From NCBI GenBank assembly GCA_018240025.1, contig JAFEGM010000027.1:1-64000 (forward strand): a DNA stretch of 64,000 nucleotides, in the 5' to 3' direction. Position numbers and translations under genes: made by a program. The notes under the pieces were generated by a model. The model saw nothing but the letters and a program-made list of their open reading frames with translations, searched no databases and was not told the origin of the DNA. This document shows, piece by piece, positions 54,660 through 61,407 of the stretch. This DNA is from Verrucomicrobiota bacterium. Its GTDB lineage: Bacteria > Verrucomicrobiota > Verrucomicrobiia > Chthoniobacterales > SZAS-18. The stretch's first letter is position 1, and every line of letters begins with the position of its first letter.

Positions 54660-55807
54660 GCGGCCGCCCCGGCTCGATCTCGCAATTCGCGCACGCGGCC
54701 CTGCAGGAAGTCCCGCGCCTCGGCCGCGACCACCCAGGCGATGCGGCTTTCGAGCAGCGCGAGCCGATCCTGCCAGGCGCTGAGCGCGCCCGCCGTCGCC
54801 TGCACCGAGGCCAGTTCGCCTTCGAGCCCGCGCAGATCCGCCGCCAGCGCCTCGGGGTCCGGAGGCGCCTCCTGCCGCGCCCGCGGATGATCGCCCGCTG
54901 CGGGCTCGGCCGGGGCCAGCGCGTGAGTCACGAGCGCAGCGATGGGCTCGCGCTGTTCCTCCCGATCCCAGACGTAGCGCACCACCCACAGATCCGAGAC
55001 GCGCGCCTCGTTCCGGCCGCACAACAGCGCGCTGGCCGCCACCACCCGCTGGAGCTTGACCGCGCGTCGGTCGGAAATGCCGATCCCGGCGCCGCGCAGC
55101 TTGCCGATCAGGGCGAGATAGGCCTCGCGCACCGGCGCGAGATTGACCTCGGGCAGAAACTTCTGCAGCGCCTGCACGTCTTCGAAGCCGAGCGTGGCCG
55201 CGCTGTCCTCGCCCCCGCCGTGCTCCAGCCGCCAGCCCGCGTCGAGCACAGCCCCGAGTTCCTCCGCCGCGACCGGACCGCAGGGCACGCGCAGCAGGAA
55301 GCGATCGAACAGCGCGCGCAGCGCATCGTCCTCGGGCAGATGATTGCTGGCCGCGACGAACATCGTCGCGGCCAGCGGACGCGTCTCGCGCCCGCGGCGG
55401 AAGACGCGCTCGTTCAGGGCCATGAGCAGGCTGTTCAGGATGGCGCTGTTCGCATTCAACAACTCGTCGAGAAAGACCAACGAAGCCTCCGGCAGCATGC
55501 CCTCGGTGTTCGTGACCAGCTCGCCCTCCCGGAGACGCCGGATGTCGAACGGGCCGAAGAGTTCGCTCGGCTCGGTGAAGCGGGTCAGCAGGTAGTCGAA
55601 CGTGCGGCCGCGCAGCCGACGCGCCAGGGCGTGAACCAGCGCGCTCTTGGCCGTGCCGGGCGGGCCGAGGATGAAGAGATTTTCGGAGGCGAGCAGGCAG
55701 ACGCCGAACAGGTCGATGATCTCGTCCTTGCCCACGAACTCCCGCTTCATGGGGGCGAGCACGTCGTCGGCCAGCTGGCGCGCGCGGCGGAGAATTTCGG
55801 CGGTCAT
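54656..55807 (-). CDS. MoxR-type AAA+ ATPase of the ternary system
   Basis: A 383-residue AAA+ protein of the MoxR/RavA kind. It opens with QLADDVLAPMKREFVGKDEI. Walker A is LGPPGTAKSALVHALARRL (48-66) and Walker B is SLVFLDELLNANSAI (109-123), with sensor 1 ASNHLPEDDALRALFDRFLL. The C-terminal lid is followed by a coiled-coil segment (DLRGLEGELASVQATAGALS). MoxR ATPases remodel vWA-containing partners. The start at 55807 is 7 bp after the upstream gene; its stop overlaps the next ATG. Confidence 0.93.
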   Translation of the reverse strand: MTAEILRRARQLADDVLAPMKREFVGKDEIIDLFGVCLLASENLFILGPPGTAKSALVHALARRLRGRTFDYLLTRFTEPSELFGPFDIRRLREGELVTNTEGMLPEASLVFLDELLNANSAILNSLLMALNERVFRRGRETRPLAATMFVAASNHLPEDDALRALFDRFLLRVPCGPVAAEELGAVLDAGWRLEHGGGEDSAATLGFEDVQALQKFLPEVNLAPVREAYLALIGKLRGAGIGISDRRAVKLQRVVAASALLCGRNEARVSDLWVVRYVWDREEQREPIAALVTHALAPAEPAAGDHPRARQEAPPDPEALAADLRGLEGELASVQATAGALSAWQDRLALLESRIAWVVAAEARDFLQGRVRELRDRAGAAA

Positions 55808-55814
55808 GGGTCGG

Positions 55815-56468
55815 TCAGCTGGCAACCTGCACGGCGCCTCCCGCTGCGTCCAGCCGCGCGGCCAGCTCGGGCGCGAGCTCCGGATGCGCCCCCAGCGCCG
55901 CGCGGACCGCATCGTCGAGCAACGGATGCAGCCCGAGGCGCGTGGCGTCGCGCCGGGCCAGCACGCGATCGGCAAAGGCGCGGCGCAGGCCGCGGTGCGC
56001 GGCGATCAACTCGAGCTGCGCCTGCCCGGTCTCGGGCGCGGCCGCGGCGCCAACGGCCGAATACGGCCACTGCCGGCAGAGCGTCTCCACGTCCGCAGTG
56101 ACGGGATCGCGCGCGGAGAGTCGGCGGGCGAGCTGCAGCAGTTCGGGGAGATGGCGGAGCAGCAGATCGGCCGAGTAGATGACCTCCGCGCTGCCGGGCA
56201 ACGGACACGGTTTGGTCAGCCAGCGGCGCGCTTCGTCGGCCTCGATCTCCCGGTCGACCACCGCGAGGCAAGCCTGGTGCAGCCATTCCGCCGCCCAGGC
56301 CGCCGCCGGTAGCGCGAGCGCCGGCGCCTCGCCGGGAAACTCGGCCCGCTCGGCGGCATCGAGCTTCTGCAGCTCGCTGGCGAGCGGACCGGCCTGGAGC
56401 CAGCGCTCTCCGCTGAGCAAGGCGACCCCGCTGGCGCGGAGTTGGGCGATGAATTCGGCCAGCTGCAC
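55815..56468 (-). CDS. Small first protein of the ternary system (bpX5-like)
   Basis: A 217-residue helical protein and the first gene of the operon. Notable segments are FIAQLRASGVALLSGERWLQ, AAWAAEWLHQACLAVVDREI, EVIYSADLLLRHLPELLQLA and LHPLLDDAVRAALGAHPELA. The likeness to bpX5-type accessory subunits and the placement just before moxR support membership of the system. No enzyme motif is visible. A divergent oxidase gene starts 107 bp upstream, so the operon promoter should lie at 56469-56575. Confidence 0.6.
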   Translation of the reverse strand: MQLAEFIAQLRASGVALLSGERWLQAGPLASELQKLDAAERAEFPGEAPALALPAAAWAAEWLHQACLAVVDREIEADEARRWLTKPCPLPGSAEVIYSADLLLRHLPELLQLARRLSARDPVTADVETLCRQWPYSAVGAAAAPETGQAQLELIAAHRGLRRAFADRVLARRDATRLGLHPLLDDAVRAALGAHPELAPELAARLDAAGGAVQVAS

Positions 56469-56575
56469 GTCTGCGCTTAACCGGGGCCGGCCCGCGCGGC
56501 AACTCGGCTCGGTCGCCGCCCCCGCTTTACACCGCCGCCCGACTTCCCGCAGACTTCCGGCGCCCTCGGTGCCTC

Positions 56576-57862
56576 ATGTCCCAGCCGAAGATCAATTTCG
56601 CCAACCAGCGCCAGACCGACATCTACCTCGACGGCGCGGCCGGCCGCCTGCTGCCCATCCCGGTCGATCCCCACGCGCTGGAACGCGCCGCGCGCGGCCT
56701 GCTGCCGCCGCCGGCCTTCGACTACCTCGCGGGCGGCGCGGGACTCGAGCGGACCATGCAGGCGAATCGCGACGCCTTCGACCGCTGGCGCATCGTCCCG
56801 CGTATGTTGCGCGACGTGGCCGAACGCGAGCCGGGCGTGGAGCTCTTCGGACGGCGAATCCCCTCGCCCATCCTGACCGCGCCGGTCGGCGTGCTCGAAT
56901 TGGCGCACGCGGAGGCCGATCTCGCGGTGGTCCGGGCGGCGGCCGCCTGCGGGGTGCCCGCCATCTTCTCAAATCAGGCTTCCGTGCCGATGGAGCAATG
57001 CGCCGCAGCCATGGGCAGCGGCCCGCGCTGGTTTCAGCTCTATTGGAGCAAGTCGAACGACCTCGTGGCCAGCTTCGTGCAGCGCGCAGAGCGCTGCGGC
57101 TGCGAGGCGATCGTGGTCACGCTCGATACGACCATGCTCGGCTGGCGCACGCGCGACCTCGACCACGCCTTCCTCCCCTTCCTCCGCGGGATGGGCATCG
57201 CGCAGTATACCAGCGATCCGGTCTTCCAGAAACTCGTGGATGCCGCGCTGGCCGCCCCGCCCACGGCGACGTCCGGGCCAAAGCCCTCGTTCTCCGCCGT
57301 CGCCACGCTGCTCGCCATGGCGCGCCGACATCCCGGCGGCATGGTCGGCAACCTGCGCAGTGGCCGGGCACGCGCGGCGGTGCGCACGTTCGTGGGCATC
57401 TATTCGCGGCCCTCGCTGACCTGGGCCGACCTGCCCTTCCTCCGGCAGCACACCAAGCTCCCGATCCTGCTCAAGGGCCTGCAGCATCCCGACGACGCGC
57501 GCCGCGCGCTCGATGCCGGCATCGACGGACTCATCGTCTCGAACCACGGCGGCCGGCAGGTCGATGGAGCCATCGGCTCGCTCGATGCCCTGCCCGCCAT
57601 CGCAGAGGCCGTGGCCGGCCGAGTGCCGATCCTCTTCGACAGCGGCATCCGCACCGGAGCGGACATCTTCAAAGCCCTCGCGCTCGGCGCCCGCGCCGTT
57701 CTGCTCGGACGTCCGGTGGCCTACGCCCTGGCGGTGGCCGGCCAGGCGGGGGTCGAGACGCTGCTGAAGAACTACGCGGCCGACTTCGAGCTGACCATGG
57801 GGCTGGCGGGCTGCCGCACGACGGCCGAGATCACCGCTGAGTGCCTGGTGCGGAGCGGGTGA
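56576..57862 (+). CDS. FMN-dependent alpha-hydroxy-acid oxidizing protein
   Basis: A 428-residue TIM-barrel flavoenzyme of the lactate dehydrogenase/glycolate oxidase family. FMN-contacting residues lie in SPILTAPVGVLELAHAEADL. The catalytic histidine is in GLIVSNHGGRQVDGAIGSLD, and FMN phosphate contacts are in VPILFDSGIRTGADIFKALA with GARAVLLGRPVAYALA. It oxidises a 2-hydroxy acid, possibly lactate, to a 2-oxo acid. An N-terminal extension (MSQPKINFANQRQTDIYLDG) of about 30 residues precedes the usual family core. Confidence 0.92.
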   Translation: MSQPKINFANQRQTDIYLDGAAGRLLPIPVDPHALERAARGLLPPPAFDYLAGGAGLERTMQANRDAFDRWRIVPRMLRDVAEREPGVELFGRRIPSPILTAPVGVLELAHAEADLAVVRAAAACGVPAIFSNQASVPMEQCAAAMGSGPRWFQLYWSKSNDLVASFVQRAERCGCEAIVVTLDTTMLGWRTRDLDHAFLPFLRGMGIAQYTSDPVFQKLVDAALAAPPTATSGPKPSFSAVATLLAMARRHPGGMVGNLRSGRARAAVRTFVGIYSRPSLTWADLPFLRQHTKLPILLKGLQHPDDARRALDAGIDGLIVSNHGGRQVDGAIGSLDALPAIAEAVAGRVPILFDSGIRTGADIFKALALGARAVLLGRPVAYALAVAGQAGVETLLKNYAADFELTMGLAGCRTTAEITAECLVRSG

Positions 57863-58176
57863 GCGCATGCAGCAGGTGAGGCGCAAGCGGGAGGTTCACG
57901 CGAAGATGAGGAGGGGGCGAAGGAGCGAAGGGGGAATATGGGGAGTCGGCGGTGTTCGACTGCGGCACCAACCTCGGTCCCGGAGCCGGCTCCGGAACGC
58001 CTAGCGCTTCTTCGCGCCTTCGCTGCTTCGCCCCTTCGCGAGCCCCTTCTTCCGGCCTGCTTCGGCGGATGGCGACTCGACGCGCGGAACGACGTCGGGA
58101 GTCCGGCGACGAGCCGCACTCGGAGAGTGCGGACTACGCTCCTTTGCGTCAGCCTTCTTCCGGCCTGCTTCGGCGG
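57863..58176. repeat. CTTCGCG-type repeat and a paired GCCTTCTTCCGGCC repeat reaching into the LysR gene
   Basis: 57890-57935 holds an inverted form of the CTTCGCG run (GAAGATGAGGAGGGGGCGAA), and 58008-58040 a direct form (TTCGCGCCTTCGCTGCTTCG). CCTTCTTCCGGCCTGCTTCG occurs at about 58045 and again at 58153, both ending ...GGCGG. Between them is a perfect palindrome CCGCACTC-GGA-GAGTGCGG (58114-58132). The second half of this block overlaps the 3' end of the LysR gene. Confidence 0.7.
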
Positions 58177-59089
58177 GCGGCACGGCCGCGAATTCCTCGC
58201 CGCGCAGGGCTTTGGACGCTTGCTGCAGCTCGGCCACAAAGACGGCCAGCACGCGATCCTCGCGCCGTTCGCTGCGCAGCGCCGCGGCAATGCAGAGCGG
58301 CTCGGGCGCGGGCTCGAGCGGGCGGAGCCGCACGCCCTCGGGCACGAAGCGACCGGGGCGCACGGCGACGACGGCGACTCCGAGGCCGGATTCCACCGCG
58401 GCCATGAGGCTGTCCACGCCGTCGTACTCGGCCGCGATGCGGGGGCGCTGACCGTGCCCGCGCAGCCAGGCGATCAGGCCTTCCCAATACTCGGGATAGT
58501 CGCGCTGGCAGTAGGCCAGGAGCGGCTCCCGGGCGACCTCGGCGGGGCTGACGACGGCCTGTCCGGCCAGCGCGTGCGTCGCCGGCACCGCCAGCTGCAG
58601 CGCGCTGCGCACCAAGGGCGTCCAATGCAGGCCGCGGCGTTCGCGCGCCTCGCCGACGGTGAGGGCGACATCGAGCCGGCCATTCTCCAGCCCCGCCAGC
58701 ATTTCGGCCGTGGAGAGATCGAAGAGCTCCACCTGCGCCTGCGGATGCTTCTGCGTGAAGCTGCCGACCGCGGCCGAGAGCAGGCCGGCGGCCAGTGAAG
58801 GCGCGTAACCGACCACCAGTCGCACGCTTTGCGCGCGGTTGCGCACTTTCTCGGCCAGCGCATCGGCCTGGACGAGCAACGCCCGCGCCTCGTGCAGCAG
58901 CGTCTCGCCCGCCGGCGTCAGCGTGATGGAATGTGCCTGGCGCTCGAGCAGGCATTGGCCGAGCTCCTCCTCCAGCGCCTTGATCTGCCGGCTCAGCGCG
59001 GGCTGGGTGAGGAAGATGCGCTTGGCCGCGCGGCTGATGTTCCGCTCCTCGGCCACGGCGACGAAATAGCGGAGTTGGCGCAGTTCCAT
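58001..59089 (-). CDS. LysR-type transcriptional regulator with a repeat-derived C-terminal tail
   Basis: A 362-residue regulator. The winged helix-turn-helix is classic (MELRQLRYFVAVAEERNISR, LTQPALSRQIKALEEELGQC). The substrate-binding domain runs to about residue 300, where the family normally ends. The remaining about 60 residues are basic and repetitive (PPAEAGRKK and PSAEAGRKK), and match the genomic repeats at 58045-58176. It is divergent from the pirin gene (starts 118 bp apart), and probably regulates pirin-wrbA; a 6-bp stem CATGCC/GGCATG lies between (59135-59151). Confidence 0.9.
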   Translation of the reverse strand: MELRQLRYFVAVAEERNISRAAKRIFLTQPALSRQIKALEEELGQCLLERQAHSITLTPAGETLLHEARALLVQADALAEKVRNRAQSVRLVVGYAPSLAAGLLSAAVGSFTQKHPQAQVELFDLSTAEMLAGLENGRLDVALTVGEARERRGLHWTPLVRSALQLAVPATHALAGQAVVSPAEVAREPLLAYCQRDYPEYWEGLIAWLRGHGQRPRIAAEYDGVDSLMAAVESGLGVAVVAVRPGRFVPEGVRLRPLEPAPEPLCIAAALRSERREDRVLAVFVAELQQASKALRGEEFAAVPPAEAGRKKADAKERSPHSPSAARRRTPDVVPRVESPSAEAGRKKGLAKGRSSEGAKKR

Positions 59090-59207
59090 GGGAGCGTCCG
59101 CCACCAAGCCACGGGCGCGACGCGCCGCAAGCGCCATGCCGAAAAGGCATGCTCACCCCAAGAAACCGGCATGCGCGCGCGGCGACGATACCCGCGAAGC
59201 TCTGGGC

Positions 59208-59936
59208 ATGAACACGAAGCCCACCACCACCGCCCCGGCCCTGATCATCCGCCGCGCCGACGAACGCGGCCACGCGGACCACGGCTGGCTCGACACCTAC
59301 CATACGTTCTCCTTCGCCGATTACTACGATCCGGCCCACATGGGCTTCCGCTCGCTGCGCGTCATCAATGACGACCGCGTCGCGCCCGGCCGTGGCTTCC
59401 CCACGCATCCGCACCGCGACATGGAGATCTTCAGCTACGTGCTCGAAGGCGCCATTGCCCACCGCGACAGCCTCGGCAACGGCCGCGAGCTGCTCCCGGG
59501 CCAGATCCAGCTCATGAGCGCGGGCCGCGGCGTCACGCACAGCGAGTTCAATCCGCTGCGCGATCGCCCGCTGCGTCTGCTCCAGATCTGGATCCAGCCG
59601 CGCGAGCGCGGGCTCACCCCGAGCTACACGGAGTGGCATCCGCGCCCGGAGCACGCCACCGCGCCGAAGGTCCTGGTCATCTCGCCCGACGGCCGCGAAG
59701 GCTCGGCCACCATCCAGCAGGAGGCCGACATCTACCGGCTCAAGCTCGCCGCCGGCCAATCCGTCACGCACGAACTGCGTCCCGGCCGCGGCGCCTGGCT
59801 GCAGGTCGCGGAAGGCCAGCTGGAGCTGAACGGCACGACGCTCGCGACCGGCGACGGCGCCAGCACCGAAGAAGCGGGCACGCTGACCTTCACCGCGAAG
59901 GAGGCGACCGACGCCCTGCTCTTCGACCTCGCCTGA
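59208..59936 (+). CDS. Pirin family protein (YhhW-like)
   Basis: A 242-residue bicupin. The first cupin has the metal-binding set in GRGFPTHPHRDMEIFSYVLE with further ligands in AIAHRDSLGNG and the GVTHSEFNP motif. Also IRRADERGHADHGWLDTYHT at the start and FADYYDPAHMGFRSLRVIND. Relatives include quercetinase-type pirins. The ATG at 59208 is used. It leads a likely operon with wrbA, 39 bp downstream, opposite the LysR gene. Confidence 0.93.
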   Translation: MNTKPTTTAPALIIRRADERGHADHGWLDTYHTFSFADYYDPAHMGFRSLRVINDDRVAPGRGFPTHPHRDMEIFSYVLEGAIAHRDSLGNGRELLPGQIQLMSAGRGVTHSEFNPLRDRPLRLLQIWIQPRERGLTPSYTEWHPRPEHATAPKVLVISPDGREGSATIQQEADIYRLKLAAGQSVTHELRPGRGAWLQVAEGQLELNGTTLATGDGASTEEAGTLTFTAKEATDALLFDLA

Positions 59937-59975
59937 AATCCACCCTCAACCCTCCAACCCATCCGAAATCCGCAT

Positions 59976-60578
59976 ATGACCAAAGTTCTCGTTCTCTACT
60001 ATTCGATGTACGGCCACGTCGAAACCCTCGCCCAGAGCATCGCCGAAGGCGCCCGCTCGGTCGACGGCGTCGAAGTCACCCTCAAGCGCGTGCCCGAGAC
60101 GCTGCCCCGCGAGGTGGCCGAAAAGCACGGTGCCAAGCTCGACCAGGCCGCGCCCGTGGCTGAGCCGAACGAGCTGGCCAACTACGACGCCGTCATTTTC
60201 GGCACGCCCACGCGCTTCGGCAACATGACCGCGCAGATGCGCAACTTCCTCGACCAGACCGGCGGTCTTTGGATGAAGGGCGCGCTCGTCGGCAAGGTCG
60301 GCAGCGTCTTCACCAGCACCGGCACCGGCGGCGGCAATGAGAGCACGATCATCAGCTTCGTGAGCAATCTGGTGCATCACGGCATGGTCTTCGTCGGCCT
60401 GCCCTACGCCTGCCCGGAGCTGACGGACCTGTCCGAGCTGAAGGGCGGCTCGCCCTGGGGCGCGGCCACCATCGCCGGACCCGACGGCTCGCGCACGCCC
60501 ACGGCCAAGGAGCTGGCCCAGGCCCGATTCCAGGGCCGGCACGTGGCGACGATCGCGCAGAAACTGGCGGGGAAGTGA
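59976..60578 (+). CDS. wrbA: NAD(P)H:quinone oxidoreductase WrbA
   Basis: A 200-residue flavodoxin-like enzyme. The FMN phosphate loop is in [20 protein letters not shown]. The family signature follows with [40 protein letters not shown] and the [10 protein letters not shown] region. It transfers two electrons from NAD(P)H to quinones in the cytoplasm, avoiding semiquinone stress. It follows pirin in the same direction. Confidence 0.96.
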   Translation: MTKVLVLYYSMYGHVETLAQSIAEGARSVDGVEVTLKRVPETLPREVAEKHGAKLDQAAPVAEPNELANYDAVIFGTPTRFGNMTAQMRNFLDQTGGLWMKGALVGKVGSVFTSTGTGGGNESTIISFVSNLVHHGMVFVGLPYACPELTDLSELKGGSPWGAATIAGPDGSRTPTAKELAQARFQGRHVATIAQKLAGK

Positions 60579-60635
60579 ATCTAGCTCGGCGGACGCCTCG
60601 CGTTGACACGCCGCCAACCAACGCGAGCGTTCGCC

Positions 60636-60932
60636 ATGGGCAGCCTTTTCACGCCACCGTCCTGGGAGCCGGAGATGCCGCTCTTTGAGCCGCTCTTCAA
60701 GGTGACCGTCGGCACGGCCGTCGGCGTGAGCAAACTCCTGCTCCTGGATGTGCTTTTCGAATCCTTTAAAGAGATGCATTGGCACCTTCCTCAGTCGGAC
60801 ACCTTCTTCAGGATTGGTGCCTATGTGGTCATTGCCCAGCTTCCCTTGAATTGGGTGTACATCCTGGCGAGGTGGCTGAAAATGCGTGCGCGAAGCCGGG
60901 CTGCCCTCACCGCCGCAGGAGCGCGAGCGTGA
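60636..60932 (+). CDS. Possible small membrane protein
   Basis: A 98-residue frame from ATG 60636 (MGSLFTPPSWEPEMPLFEPL) with a hydrophobic helix IGAYVVIAQLPLNWVYILAR near residues 58-77. Its composition is less GC-rich than neighbouring genes and its codons are reasonable. Its last 26 bases overlap the end of the opposite-strand DUF1772 gene. I see no family signature. An upstream TTG at 60603 could also be the start. Confidence 0.4.
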   Translation: MGSLFTPPSWEPEMPLFEPLFKVTVGTAVGVSKLLLLDVLFESFKEMHWHLPQSDTFFRIGAYVVIAQLPLNWVYILARWLKMRARSRAALTAAGARA

Positions 60933-61389
60933 AGCAGGCCGCCGCGCCGAGCGCGGCCAGCGTCCGGACGTGGTTGCCCACGATCCACTCCCGCAGATAA
61001 CGCGTCCAAGCCTCGGCCGCGGCAGGGTCGGTCGGAGCGAGCGTGGCCAGAGCCTCGTTGCGCGGGACGTGAAATCCAGCCGTCACGCCGAAGGTGCCGA
61101 GCAGATACAACGCCGCGCCCGCCAGCAGCCAGCCGCTGCCGGGCGCGGTCCACTGCGCGAAGGCGGTGCCGCCCAGCCCGAGCGCGAGGAGCGCAGTGCC
61201 GAGGAACACGCCGAGGAAGAGCGGGTTGAGTACGACCAGATTGATCGACTGCATCGCGGCCATCCCCTGCGCCGCGGGCAGCCGCGCCAGGGCGGGCATG
61301 ACGAAGCTGGAGAAGGCGAAGAACGTGCCCGCGATTAGACCGCTGCCGAGCGCCGCGGCGAGGGTGAGCACGAATGGCAGACGTGACAT
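60907..61389 (-). CDS. DUF1772 family membrane protein
   Basis: A 160-residue membrane protein with four helices. The N-terminal AGTFFAFSSFVMPALARLPA and GMAAMQSINLVVLNPLFLG, followed by FHVPRNEALATL and WTRYLREWIVGNHVRTLAAL, match DUF1772 (related to anthrone oxygenase-like proteins). Function in bacteria is unknown. It lies 18 bp downstream of the kinase gene, so it may be co-transcribed. Confidence 0.9.
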   Translation of the reverse strand: MSRLPFVLTLAAALGSGLIAGTFFAFSSFVMPALARLPAAQGMAAMQSINLVVLNPLFLGVFLGTALLALGLGGTAFAQWTAPGSGWLLAGAALYLLGTFGVTAGFHVPRNEALATLAPTDPAAAEAWTRYLREWIVGNHVRTLAALGAAACFTLALLRR

Positions 61390-61407
61390 GGGAGAAGCGG
61401 CTCGCCC

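Noticed and set aside
51136-56468. Considered the MoxR block as a RavA-ViaA or methanol-oxidation chaperone locus
   Set aside because: There is no ViaA-like gene or methanol dehydrogenase nearby, and the vWA-like protein carries a beta-propeller with a second propeller protein and two small accessory proteins, which fits ternary systems better.
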